Positions 16,816 to 25,018 of a stretch of DNA of 64,000 nucleotides are shown here, piece after piece. The stretch comes from Arthrobacter sp. SPG23 (GTDB taxonomy: Bacteria > Actinomycetota > Actinomycetes > Actinomycetales > Micrococcaceae), in assembly GCF_000876655.1 (NCBI RefSeq), contig NZ_JYCN01000016.1, forward strand, positions 62,001 through 126,000. The letters are read 5' to 3'. The notes under the pieces are model-generated. The model did no database searches, was not told the origin of the DNA, and saw only the letters and a program-made list of their open reading frames with translations. The translations under genes were made by a program, and so were the position numbers. Numbering within the stretch: position 1 is the first letter of the stretch; each line of letters opens with the position of its first letter.

Positions 16816-17685
16816 TCAGCAGCGCGCTGTCGACAGAGATGTGGCTGCCGCCATGTTCTCACGCAGGTGCGCGACGCTCGTTGTTCCCGGGATCGGCAGA
16901 ACGTGCTCGCCGCGGGAGAGCAGCCAGACCAGCGCGAGCTGTGCCGGGGTGCAACCGGCCTCCGCAGCCAGCTCACGCCAAGAGACCAGCAGCGTCGCAT
17001 TCGCACCCCAGTGCTCGGGCTGGAAGCGCGGCATGCTGCGGCGGATGTCGTTTGGGGCCAGCTTACCTGGGTCCTTGATCGCATCGGCGAGGAACCCCCT
17101 TGCGACCGGCGAAAACGCAACCAGGGTCACGCCGTCCTCGCGAGTGGCGTCGAGCATGCCAAGCTCGGCATTGCGACTCCACAGCGAGTACTCGTTCTGC
17201 ACGGCCGCGATAGGGGTGACTGACTGCGCCTCGCGCAGTCGCGCGACCGACACCTCGGACAGGCCGATTGCGCCGATCTTGCCCGCGGCGACCATCTCGG
17301 CCAGCGCGCCGACGCTATCGCCGATCGGCACCTTCTTGTCCCACCGGTGAAGGTAGTACAGGTCGATGTAATCGACGCCAAGGCGGCTCAGCGAAGCATC
17401 GACCTGTGCGCGCAGCGTATCGGGGCGTCCGTCGATGACTTTCACGCCGTCGACGGACGCCATCCCGCACTTACTCGCCAGGAAGACCTCGTCGCGGCGC
17501 CCCGCGATCGCAGCACCTACAAGCTCTTCGTTGCGGCCGCCGCCGTACAGTGTTGCCGTGTCGAGCAGCTGCACGCCGTCGTCGAGCGCCGCGCGCAGGA
17601 ACGCCAGACCCTCGTCACGCGACGGGGGGACGCCATAGGCGTGGCTCAGGGACATGCAGCCGAGGCCGATCTGGGGGAGGTTCAC
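16816..17685 (-). CDS. aldo/keto reductase, C-terminus frameshifted
   Basis: NADPH-dependent aldo/keto reductase of the YdbC/Tas type: GLGCMSLSHAYG, catalytic Asp/Tyr in LLDTATLYGGG, Lys in FLASKCGM, His in LYYLHRWD, and cofactor-binding PIPGTTSVAHLRENMAAA. GTG 17685 overlaps the ligC stop (GTGA). The frame stops at 16816 after STARC, about 35 residues early. One base away, another frame continues DSALLTRAGELIG to AENFEDAA and a stop at 16712 that overlaps the next gene by ATGA. So a single-base frameshift near 16835-16850 has cut the native tail. Role in the protocatechuate operon unknown, perhaps a semialdehyde or quinone-type side reaction. Confidence 0.75.
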   Translation of the reverse strand: MNLPQIGLGCMSLSHAYGVPPSRDEGLAFLRAALDDGVQLLDTATLYGGGRNEELVGAAIAGRRDEVFLASKCGMASVDGVKVIDGRPDTLRAQVDASLSRLGVDYIDLYYLHRWDKKVPIGDSVGALAEMVAAGKIGAIGLSEVSVARLREAQSVTPIAAVQNEYSLWSRNAELGMLDATREDGVTLVAFSPVARGFLADAIKDPGKLAPNDIRRSMPRFQPEHWGANATLLVSWRELAAEAGCTPAQLALVWLLSRGEHVLPIPGTTSVAHLRENMAAATSLSTARC

Positions 17686-18635
17686 GCGAGCTGCTCCTCC
17701 AGCGCGCCGAGCACGCGGTAGCAGTCGATGACCTGGCGGAGCGACGAGTTCGGCTCCCGCCCCTCGCGGATCGCGCTGACGAACTCGCGGTCCTGCAGCT
17801 CGATGCCGTTCATGCTCACCGCCACCTTCGAGACGTCGATCTGCTCGTCGCGGCCGTTGAAGAGGTCGTCGTAGCGCGCGACGTACGTCTCGGTGTCGCC
17901 GATGTAGCGGAAGAACGTGCCGAACGGCCCGTTGTTGTTGAACGAGAGGGACAGGGTACAGATCGCGCCCGACTCGCTCTTGAGCTGGATTGACATGTCC
18001 ATCGCGATGCCGAGTTCGGGGTTGATCGGGCCCTGGATCGCGTTCGCCTGTACGATCTTGCCGGCCTGGTAGGCGAACAAGTCGACAGTATGCGCGGCGT
18101 GGTGCCACAGCAGGTGGTCGGTCCAGGACCGGGCCTCGCCCTTCGCGTTCGTGTTGGTGCGGCGGAAAAAGTACGTCTGCACGTCCATTTGCTGCACGTT
18201 GAACGAGCCCTCGGCGATCCGGTTGTGCACGAGCTGGTGCGAGGGGTTGAACCGCCGCGTGTGGCCCACCATGGCGACGCGGTCGGACGCCTCGGCCGCG
18301 GCGAGCGTGGCCTCGGCGTCGGCGATCGAGTCGGCGAGCGGGATCTCGACCTGCACGTGCTTGCCGGCCTTGAGGACCGCCTGTGTCTGCGAGGCGTGCA
18401 GACCCGTGGGCGTGGCGAGGATGACGGCATCAACGTCGTCGCGCTCGAGCACGGCGTCCAGCCCGACGACGGCGTTGGCGACGCCGTACTTCGCGGCGAC
18501 TGCCTGGGTCGGTTCGAGCCGCGTGCCGCTGACGACGGTCACCTCGGCATCGGGGATGTTCATCAGGCCGTCGAGATGTTTCATGCCGAAGGCGCCTGCG
18601 GCGCCGACGACGGCCACACGGATCTTGTCAGTCAT
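17682..18635 (-). CDS. ligC: 4-carboxy-2-hydroxymuconate-6-semialdehyde dehydrogenase
   Basis: Gfo/Idh/MocA-fold NADP-dependent enzyme of 317 residues that oxidises the hemiacetal form of the protocatechuate 4,5-cleavage product to 2-pyrone-4,6-dicarboxylate. Rossmann motif VVGAAGAFGMKHL near residue 9, ILATPTGLHA, and the LigC-specific region RSWTDHLLWHHAAHTVDLFA with the catalytic histidines. The C-terminal beta-sheet domain is complete. It sits 26 bp after the dioxygenase gene and overlaps the aldo/keto reductase start. Assignment is firm from both sequence and neighbours. Confidence 0.88.
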   Translation of the reverse strand: MTDKIRVAVVGAAGAFGMKHLDGLMNIPDAEVTVVSGTRLEPTQAVAAKYGVANAVVGLDAVLERDDVDAVILATPTGLHASQTQAVLKAGKHVQVEIPLADSIADAEATLAAAEASDRVAMVGHTRRFNPSHQLVHNRIAEGSFNVQQMDVQTYFFRRTNTNAKGEARSWTDHLLWHHAAHTVDLFAYQAGKIVQANAIQGPINPELGIAMDMSIQLKSESGAICTLSLSFNNNGPFGTFFRYIGDTETYVARYDDLFNGRDEQIDVSKVAVSMNGIELQDREFVSAIREGREPNSSLRQVIDCYRVLGALEEQLA

Positions 18636-18661
18636 GGGGGGCTCCTTTGTTGCGGATGCGG

Positions 18662-19963
18662 TCAGTCGGTCGGGTTCGTGAGAACAAGGTGGCCGACGGC
18701 GGTGTTCGACGCCGGCACGTGGTAGAACCGGTGGTCAACAGAAGGCGCCTCGCCGCCGAACTGGTCGTCCATCGCGCCGCGCGCGATCAGCCAGTCGACC
18801 AGCTCGATGCCCTCGGAGCCCGCCTCATCGACGTACTCCATGTGATCCCACTCTGTCAGGCCCACGGGGTCGGCGATGAGGTGGTCGAGGAACGCGTTGT
18901 CCCACTCTTCGTTGATGAGGCCGGCGCGCGGACCCTGCAGCTGATGGCTCATGCCGCCGGTGCCCCAGATCTGCACGTTGAGCTCCGGGCCGTCCCACTT
19001 GTCGAGGGCGCGGCGGAGCGCACGCCCGAGTTCGTAGCAGCGACGTCCGGACGGCACCGGGTACTGCACAACGTTTACAGCGAGGGGGATAACCTTGACG
19101 GGCCATTCCTCGACATCGCCGTACACGAGCGACAGCGGCACCGTGAGGCCGTGGTCCACGACCATCTCGTTGACGAGCGTGAGGTCGAAGTCATCCTGGA
19201 TCACGGACTGGGCGATGTGTGCGGCCAGCTCGGGATAGCCTTTGACGTCGGGCACAGGGCGGGGGCCATAGCCCTCGTCCGCGACCGGGTACTCCGCGCC
19301 GGTGCCGAGTACAAAGGTCGGGATGATCGAGGAGTCGAAGGCCGTCGCGTGGTCGTTGTAGACGAGGATGACGACGTCGGGCGTATTCTCCTTGGCCCAC
19401 TTGCGGGTCCACTCGTAGCCGTCAAAGACCTTCTTCCAGTAGGGCTCCTCGGTCTTGCCGTGATCCATCGCCGCGCCGATCGCAGGCACGTGCGAGGTGA
19501 ACAACGCAGACGTGTACTTTGCCGGCGCGTCGGGGCGCATGACCTCGGACTTCTCGGTCGGCGCGGGAGGGGTCCATCCGTCGAGATCCTTCAGCCGCAC
19601 GCCCTCGGGCCGGCGTCCGCCGCCGATCATCATGTCGCGATAGGCGGCCTCGCTCATGCCGGTCATGGAGCCGGCCATCTGCTGGAAGCTCAGGCCGTGT
19701 GTGGCGCCGATCTTGCTGAGGAAGTAGATGTTGCCGCCCTCGGCCATCATGGCGTTGAGGTCCATGTCCAGCACGGCCTGGCGCTGCTTGGGCGAAAGGG
19801 GCCACTCATCGAGGTACGCCTCGCGGTCGGCCAGGTAGCGCTGGCGGTTCTCGGGCTTCATCAGCGACATCGAGAACTGGTTGAGGTGGTATCCCTTGCG
19901 GGCCATCTCCGCGTCGAAGATGATCGTGCCGGGAACGTCCTTGTACGGCTTGTCGAGTGCCAT
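18662..19963 (-). CDS. ligAB: fused protocatechuate 4,5-dioxygenase (alpha+beta)
   Basis: Class III extradiol dioxygenase that opens protocatechuate between C4 and C5 with non-haem Fe(II). One 433-residue chain holds the LigA-like alpha domain (residues 1-125, with KIGATHGLSFQQMAGSMTGM) and the LigB-like catalytic domain (about 150-433). Likely iron ligands are His158 in FTSHVPAIG, His205 in VYNDHATAF and a C-terminal Glu; MSHQLQGPRAGLINEEWD is a conserved LigB stretch. In proteobacteria the two are separate genes; a fused enzyme is known from Arthrobacter keyseri. ATG 19963 with GAAGGAG upstream is used, not the longer in-frame ORF that overlaps ligI. Confidence 0.92.
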   Translation of the reverse strand: MALDKPYKDVPGTIIFDAEMARKGYHLNQFSMSLMKPENRQRYLADREAYLDEWPLSPKQRQAVLDMDLNAMMAEGGNIYFLSKIGATHGLSFQQMAGSMTGMSEAAYRDMMIGGGRRPEGVRLKDLDGWTPPAPTEKSEVMRPDAPAKYTSALFTSHVPAIGAAMDHGKTEEPYWKKVFDGYEWTRKWAKENTPDVVILVYNDHATAFDSSIIPTFVLGTGAEYPVADEGYGPRPVPDVKGYPELAAHIAQSVIQDDFDLTLVNEMVVDHGLTVPLSLVYGDVEEWPVKVIPLAVNVVQYPVPSGRRCYELGRALRRALDKWDGPELNVQIWGTGGMSHQLQGPRAGLINEEWDNAFLDHLIADPVGLTEWDHMEYVDEAGSEGIELVDWLIARGAMDDQFGGEAPSVDHRFYHVPASNTAVGHLVLTNPTD

Positions 19964-19964
19964 G

Positions 19965-20906
19965 TCATGCTCCTTCGGGCCAGTAGAGGCGGCGGGGGTT
20001 GTCCACGAGCAGCTTCTGCTGGAACTCGGGGGTCGTCGCGATCTGTGGGATGTAGTCGACCAGCAGCCCGTCGTCGGGCATGTGGTCCTTGAGGTTGGGG
20101 TGGGGCCAATCGGTTCCCCACAGCACGCGGTCGGGGAACTCCTCGACCACGCGTCGGGCGAACGGCACCACGTCGGTGTAGGCGTGCTGTTCGCCGTCGA
20201 GAGCGCGCGGTCCGGTGACGGACAGGCGCTCTGGGCAGGAGACCTTGGTCCACACATTGGTGTTCTCGCGCATGAAGCGCAGGAACAGTGCGAACTCAGG
20301 GCCGTCCGGGTCCTTGCTCACGTCGGGTCGGCCCATATGGTCGACGACGACGTCGGCCGGGATCGCGGAGAAGAAGTCGTAGAGCTCCGGCAGGTCCTCG
20401 GCCTCGAAGTAGATGACCACGTGCCAGCCGAGCGGCGCGATCTTCGCGACGATCTCCTCGAGCGAGTCGGTGGGCACCCGGTCGACGAGGCGCTTGACGA
20501 AGTTGAAGCGCACGCCCCGCACGCCGGCAGCGTGCAACTCGGCGAGCTCCTCATCGGTCACGTCGCGGCGGACCGTGGCGACGCCGCGGGCGCGGCCGCC
20601 GCTGCGCTGCAGCGCATCGACCAGTGCCCGGTTGTCGGCGCCGTGGCAGGTCGCCTGGACGATCACGTTGCGGTCGAAGCCGAGGCGGTCGCGCAGCGCG
20701 AAGAGCTGCTCCGCCGAGGCATCGCACGGGGTGTACTTCCGCTCGGGGGCGTAAGGGAACCGCTCCCCGGGCCCGAACACGTGGCAGTGCGCGTCGACCG
20801 CGTCGGCCGGCAGGCGGAACGTGGGCTTGGTGGGGCCGTCGTACCAGTCGAGCCAGCCTGCGGACTTCTCGAAGCCTCCCGTGGTGTCTCCGTGCGCCAT
20901 GGTCAC
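19965..20906 (-). CDS. ligI: 2-pyrone-4,6-dicarboxylate lactonase
   Basis: Amidohydrolase-superfamily enzyme that hydrolyses 2-pyrone-4,6-dicarboxylate to 4-oxalomesaconate. 313 residues. Family signature DAHCHVFGPGERFPY near residue 38 (His40, His42), FDRNVIVQATCHGADNRAL, GVRGVRFNFVKRLVD, VVDHMGRPDV and the acid/histidine pair in LWGTDWPHPN. The start overlaps the ligK stop by ATGA; the stop abuts the dioxygenase start. Position directly before the dioxygenase fits its place in the pathway. Confidence 0.92.
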   Translation of the reverse strand: MTMAHGDTTGGFEKSAGWLDWYDGPTKPTFRLPADAVDAHCHVFGPGERFPYAPERKYTPCDASAEQLFALRDRLGFDRNVIVQATCHGADNRALVDALQRSGGRARGVATVRRDVTDEELAELHAAGVRGVRFNFVKRLVDRVPTDSLEEIVAKIAPLGWHVVIYFEAEDLPELYDFFSAIPADVVVDHMGRPDVSKDPDGPEFALFLRFMRENTNVWTKVSCPERLSVTGPRALDGEQHAYTDVVPFARRVVEEFPDRVLWGTDWPHPNLKDHMPDDGLLVDYIPQIATTPEFQQKLLVDNPRRLYWPEGA

Positions 20907-21595
20907 TTCTCCACGTACTCGAGGCCGGCGGCGGCGAGCGGCTCCCGCATGTTGTAGATGTCGAGCCCTAGCACGCCCTCGCGGAACTTCACGCGTTTGG
21001 CTTCCTCGTTATCCTCGCGCTTCTGGCTGGCGTCTGCCACCGCTCCGACAAGCTCGCGCGGGACAACCACGACGCCGTCGACGTCGGCCACGACCACGTC
21101 GCCAGGGTTCACCACGGCGTTCGCGACCACTACGGGGATGTTCACCGATCCGAGGGTGGCCTTGACCGTGCCCTTGGCGTTGACAGCGCGGGAGAACACC
21201 GGGAAATCCATCTTCTCCAGATCGGCGACGTCGCGGACACCACCGTCGATCACCAAGCCCTTGCAGCCGCGGGCGGTCAGCGAGGTGGCGAGCAGCTCAC
21301 CGAAGAAGCCGTCCTCGCTTTCGGTGGTGCAGCCGGCGACGATCACATCGCCTTCCCGCACCTGCTCGGCGGCGACGTGGAACATCCAGTTGTCACCAGG
21401 CTGTAGCAGCACGGTCACTGCCGGACCACAGAGCTTAGCGCCGGTGTAGGCCGGCCTGATGTAGGGGCGCAGGAGCCCGACTCGCCCCATCGCCTCGTGG
21501 ATAGTGGCGACGCCGAACTGCGAAAGCCGTTTGACGTCCGTGGGATCCGGACGTTCGATGTTGGTGCGGACGATGCCGAGGTTGTTCAGTCTCAT
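20903..21595 (-). CDS. ligK: 4-carboxy-4-hydroxy-2-oxoadipate aldolase
   Basis: RraA-fold, metal-dependent aldolase (also oxaloacetate decarboxylase) that splits the last intermediate of the 4,5-cleavage pathway into pyruvate and oxaloacetate. 230 residues, the normal size. Key segments: ATIHEAMGRVGLLRPYI, LQPGDNWMFHVAAEQ, GCTTESEDGFFGELLATSL, and VIDGGVRDV with the metal-binding G-x-R-D pattern, then GDVVVADVDGVVVVP. Lies 13 bp after ligJ and overlaps ligI by four bases. Confidence 0.92.
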   Translation of the reverse strand: MRLNNLGIVRTNIERPDPTDVKRLSQFGVATIHEAMGRVGLLRPYIRPAYTGAKLCGPAVTVLLQPGDNWMFHVAAEQVREGDVIVAGCTTESEDGFFGELLATSLTARGCKGLVIDGGVRDVADLEKMDFPVFSRAVNAKGTVKATLGSVNIPVVVANAVVNPGDVVVADVDGVVVVPRELVGAVADASQKREDNEEAKRVKFREGVLGLDIYNMREPLAAAGLEYVEK

Positions 21596-21607
21596 TTGAT
21601 GGTCCTC

Positions 21608-22636
21608 TCAGAGTCCGCGCGCAGTAAGGGCACGGTCAAGCCTTGGGTAGACACGGCGGGCGTTGGCTTCGAACACCTGCGCGCGCTGCGCGTCGTTCAG
21701 GTTCGTGGTGGCGTCGACGTACCGCTTGGTGTCGTCGAAGTAGTGTCCGCTGCGCGGGTCGACGTCGCGCACGGCGCCTATCATCTCGCTCGCGAAGAGG
21801 ATGTTCTCTGTCGGGACGACCTTGGTGAGAAGGTCGATGCCCGGCTGGTGGTACACGCAGGTGTCGAAGAACACGTTGTTCAGCAGGTGCTCCTCGATTA
21901 CGGGCTTGCCCAGCGCCATTGCGAGCCCGCGGAAGCGCCCCCAGTGGTAGGGAACGGCGCCGCCGCCGTGAGGGATTACGAGCTTCAACTCGGGGAAGTC
22001 GCGGAACAGATCGCCCTGGAGTAATTGCATGAACGCGGTGGTGTCGGCGTTGAGGTAGTGCGCTCCGGTCGTGTGGAAGGCCGGGTTGCACGACGTGCTG
22101 ACGTGCACCATCGCCGGGATCTCGTATTCGACGAGTTTCTCGTATATCGGGTACCACGAGCGATCGGTCAGCGGCGGGGACGTCCAGTTGCCGCCGGACG
22201 GGTCGGGGTTGAGGTTCACAGTGACGGCGCCGAGTTCCTCGACGGCACGAGTAAGCTCGGCAACGCTCGTCGCGGGATCCGTACCGGGGGACTGGGGGAG
22301 CATCGCCCCCATGAGGAAGCGTTCGGGGTAGAGCTCGCTGACGCGGGCGCACAGGTCGTTGCAGATCCGGGCCCAGGTCTCGCTCACAGCGAGGTCTCCG
22401 ATGTGGTGCGCCATGAACGAGGCACGAGGGCTGAATACGGTGACGTCGCTGCCGCGCTCGTTCATGAGCTTGAGCTGGTTGGCCTCGATGGTCTCACGGA
22501 TGTCTTCATCGCTGATGCGCAGGGTCGCAGGGCCAGGAGCGTCCGCGCGTCCCTCAGTGAATGCGATCTGCAGATCACGCCAGGCTCCGAGCTGTGTTGG
22601 AGCTGTGGTGTAGTGGCCGTGGATGTCGATAATCAC
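21608..22636 (-). CDS. ligJ: 4-oxalomesaconate hydratase
   Basis: Zinc-dependent hydratase of the amidohydrolase superfamily that adds water to 4-oxalomesaconate, giving 4-carboxy-4-hydroxy-2-oxoadipate. The N-terminal metal motif DIHGHYTTAP gives His6 and His8; VFSPRASFMAHHIGD, NLNPDPSGGNWTSPPLTDR, MVHVSTSCN and IPHGGGAVPYHWGRFRG are near-identical to memory of the Sphingobium LigJ protein. GTG 22636 with AAGGA upstream is chosen because it gives the conserved VIIDIHGHY start; a longer frame begins at 22684. First gene of the operon, read away from the LysR gene. Confidence 0.9.
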   Translation of the reverse strand: MIIDIHGHYTTAPTQLGAWRDLQIAFTEGRADAPGPATLRISDEDIRETIEANQLKLMNERGSDVTVFSPRASFMAHHIGDLAVSETWARICNDLCARVSELYPERFLMGAMLPQSPGTDPATSVAELTRAVEELGAVTVNLNPDPSGGNWTSPPLTDRSWYPIYEKLVEYEIPAMVHVSTSCNPAFHTTGAHYLNADTTAFMQLLQGDLFRDFPELKLVIPHGGGAVPYHWGRFRGLAMALGKPVIEEHLLNNVFFDTCVYHQPGIDLLTKVVPTENILFASEMIGAVRDVDPRSGHYFDDTKRYVDATTNLNDAQRAQVFEANARRVYPRLDRALTARGL

Positions 22637-22761
22637 GCGTGTCGTCCTTGTCACTGAGTGTAAGCGGTGCGAGAGCAGCTGCACTTCGTTAAATCAGTGC
22701 TGCCCAAAACTGACTTTAGGGGTGTTTGCCACTGTGGTCCAATAGATATGCAAATACAGAT

Positions 22762-22780
22762 CCATAGATAGGATCTATGG
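22762..22780. promoter_or_regulatory. perfect palindrome upstream of LysR gene
   Basis: CCATAGAT-AGG-ATCTATGG, 8-bp arms and a 3-bp spacer, ending one base before the LysR start codon and 126 bp from ligJ. Its place at the divergent promoter makes it a likely LysR binding or autorepression site. It occupies the position where a ribosome binding site would be, so the LysR mRNA may be leaderless. Confidence 0.5.
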
Positions 22781-22781
22781 C

Positions 22782-23687
22782 ATGACGTTCACCGACCTCA
22801 ATCAGCTCCGGACATTCGTCACGCTCTACGAGCTGCGCAGCGTCACGGGCGCCGCCAGGCGACTGCACGTGACGCAGCCCACGGTCAGCTATTCCCTGAA
22901 GCGGCTCAGGGAGCGGTTCGGCGACGAGCTGTTCCGTCGCGAGGGGAACGACATGGTGCCGACCGCGAAGGCGACGCAACTGTTTGGGCCCCTACACAAC
23001 GCCTTGGCACAAATAGACGCGACCGTCATGGGATCGGACGTGTTCGAACCGACCGGATTCAGCGGTGAACTCGTCCTGGGACTCACCTCGATCGGCGAGC
23101 AGACGTTCCTCCCACCGATCATGACCGCCCTCGGGCGGGTCGGCGCCGATCCGCGAATACAGGTAGAACGGCTCGATTCGGACGAGGTCGAGAGCGGGCT
23201 AATCCGCGGCACCATCGATCTGGCATTGACCGTGTCGCGGATCGCCACACCGCGGCTGTGGAGGACGCACGTGCGTTCGGTCGAATACGTGGCTCTGTCG
23301 TCCGGGTCGCATCCACTGCCCGCGACCGGGCCTGACATGTTCGAGGGGAGGCGCTTTGTGCGGGTCTCCGCCCGTGGCGGGCACGTCTATCCTTTGCAGG
23401 CGCTGACCGAACACGACTTGATGTCCCAGGTCGTGCTGACCATGGAGGAATACGGCACCGTGCCCGCCGTGCTCGAGGCGACGGATCTGGTCGTCCTGCT
23501 GCCTCGACATGTAGCGGGGGTGTTCTGCGGGTGGTTCCCCCGCCTTCGCATCGCCGAGCTGCCCTGGCCCGGGCAGAGCACACCAGTGGAGTTGTACACG
23601 CGGCGCGAGGCCAGCCTCTCGCAGGTGCAGCGATGGTTCCGCTCGCTGGTGCTTGATGCGGTTGCGGCGGACGAATACAAGGCGTAG
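22782..23687 (+). CDS. LysR-family regulator of the protocatechuate operon
   Basis: LTTR of 301 residues with the N-terminal HTH LNQLRTFVTLYELRSVTGAA and TQPTVSYSLKRLRERFGDEL, a linker helix, and a periplasmic-binding-like effector domain (GELVLGLTSIGEQTFLP). It reads divergently from ligJ with a 145-bp gap, the standard LTTR arrangement, so it probably activates the 4,5-cleavage operon in response to protocatechuate or a ring-cleavage product. No Shine-Dalgarno sequence is seen before ATG 22782. Confidence 0.85.
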   Translation: MTFTDLNQLRTFVTLYELRSVTGAARRLHVTQPTVSYSLKRLRERFGDELFRREGNDMVPTAKATQLFGPLHNALAQIDATVMGSDVFEPTGFSGELVLGLTSIGEQTFLPPIMTALGRVGADPRIQVERLDSDEVESGLIRGTIDLALTVSRIATPRLWRTHVRSVEYVALSSGSHPLPATGPDMFEGRRFVRVSARGGHVYPLQALTEHDLMSQVVLTMEEYGTVPAVLEATDLVVLLPRHVAGVFCGWFPRLRIAELPWPGQSTPVELYTRREASLSQVQRWFRSLVLDAVAADEYKA

Positions 23688-23913
23688 TCATAAGCGTCTG
23701 CGGGCGTCTCAAAATCGGACAGGCCGCTCACGCCGCATCGGCGTGACTGAAGAGGTCGGTGGGGACGGTGGGACCCGGCGTCGCCAGTCGACGCAGGCCC
23801 GACCCCGTCCTGCAGGGTGCTACCAATCGCTCTTGAGAATCGGCTGGATCGTAAGCCACCTCACCGACGCGACACGAGCCGGCTGCCCATCGCCGGCAGG
23901 CCCAAGCGGAGCG
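23688..23913. other. intergenic, no supported feature
   Basis: Gap between convergent LysR and nucleotidyltransferase-like genes. No terminator hairpin of note was found. Confidence 0.35.
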
Positions 23914-24564
23914 CTAGCGTTTCGTCCTGTTCCAGCTGGCCTTGCCCGGAGCGAACGGGCTACGCACATGGATCGACCATGACGAGTGCGGGTGGATCGT
24001 CAGAATCGCGTGCTCCCACCAGGCGCGGGCTTCGTTAGAGAGCTCCGGTAGAACCGCATCCTTGTCGGCGTCGTCCTCCGGACGGGGACGCAGCGCCTTC
24101 CAGACCAGCTGCACCTCGGGTGCCCCGGTCGGAATGCCGTCGACGTCGATCACTGCACGATCCCACGGCAGTTGCAGTCGGGGATCTCGTCGATAAACCC
24201 AGACGCTATCCGTGCCGTCCTCGACGTTGACCTGCAGTACCCATGCGCCCGTTGCGTCATTATGGATACGGATCGGCTGCAGATCGGCATCCATATCAGC
24301 CTCTGCCCAAGGGAGAACGCCGTCGCCTGACGGAGCCCACGCGCTAAACGGCGCCGGCAAGTCCCGCACCACTTGAGGCAGGTCGGCGATCGTCGTGCTG
24401 ACGTCGATATTGTCGTGCTCGCGAGTGTTAGTGCCGAGCCAGTGGTCGAGCGCCACCCCTCCGGACAACCACCAACGCGCCGATGACGGCCCGAGCAGCT
24501 CCGCCACGACTCGCAGGGGCAGGGGTTCCCAGCGCGTCGCGAGGGTGGGTGTGGATGAGGCCAT
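23914..24564 (-). CDS. aminoglycoside-adenylyltransferase-like nucleotidyltransferase
   Basis: Protein of about 216 residues with the nucleotidyltransferase signature WWLSGGVALDHWLGTNTREH followed by DNIDVST, the GG...D-x-D metal-binding core of the AadA/LinB-type family. The middle (WVLQVNVEDGTDSVWVYRRD) and the end (PEVQLVWKALRPRPEDDADK) fit the same fold. Such enzymes add AMP to antibiotics or act on other small molecules; resistance is possible but unproven. ATG 24564 is used instead of 24636 since it gives a compact N-terminus; no strong ribosome binding site is visible for either. Confidence 0.65.
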   Translation of the reverse strand: MASSTPTLATRWEPLPLRVVAELLGPSSARWWLSGGVALDHWLGTNTREHDNIDVSTTIADLPQVVRDLPAPFSAWAPSGDGVLPWAEADMDADLQPIRIHNDATGAWVLQVNVEDGTDSVWVYRRDPRLQLPWDRAVIDVDGIPTGAPEVQLVWKALRPRPEDDADKDAVLPELSNEARAWWEHAILTIHPHSSWSIHVRSPFAPGKASWNRTKR

Positions 24565-25018
24565 GCTCAAGGTTACCCGTGGGCGGCGGTGGTTTGTCGA
24601 AATGGCAAGGGGCTCGAATAGGAAACCTGCGGGCAATGCGGAATTGGTTTATGGGACGGGAGTCGACAAATACTTACACTCCCGTACTTTTCAACGCCGA
24701 TAAGGGACCTTCCGTCAAGCTATCGCGATCTAAGCAAACAGATAGCGGCGAATCCGGCCGGGAGGGATACGCTCTTTAGCGCCGCCACATCAGGAACGCC
24801 CGACGGCGGGAGTGCCCCGCCGTCGGGCGTTCCTGGGGCTAATAGGGAAGCCAGGGGCTTGGTATCAGAGCGCGGGGAGGCTGCCGGCGCTCCTGCCTGC
24901 CCGTGAGTAGATTCCTCCAGCGACCGCGAGCAGGGCATCTCCGGCGGCCGGCAGTTCCACCGGGCGGGTGCTGCGTGGAATAGCCCGACACCCGTAGAGC
25001 GTTCCGGCTTGCGGGTTG
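24565..25018. other. intergenic with inverted repeats
   Basis: About 450 bp without a gene. Holds ACGGGAGT (24656-24663) and ACTCCCGT (24678-24685) separated by 14 bp, and a 19-bp perfect hairpin at 24792-24834 listed separately. Confidence 0.4.
24792..24834. terminator. long perfect hairpin, probable terminator
   Basis: Nineteen-base-pair perfect stem starting AGGAACGCCCGACGGCGGG with a 5-base loop AGTGC. No T run follows on either side. It lies 185 bp downstream of the flavoprotein stop and upstream of the nucleotidyltransferase gene, and could end transcripts from the right. Confidence 0.5.

Noticed and set aside
15601..17223. 540-codon plus-strand frame across the end of the protocatechuate operon
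   Set aside because: It is the shadow of the binding-protein and aldo/keto reductase genes; its translation is Arg/Ser/Pro-rich without motifs.
18662..20257. 531-residue version of the protocatechuate dioxygenase
   Set aside because: The extra N-terminus is out-of-frame ligI sequence; ATG 19963 has a good ribosome binding site and gives the LigA N-terminus.
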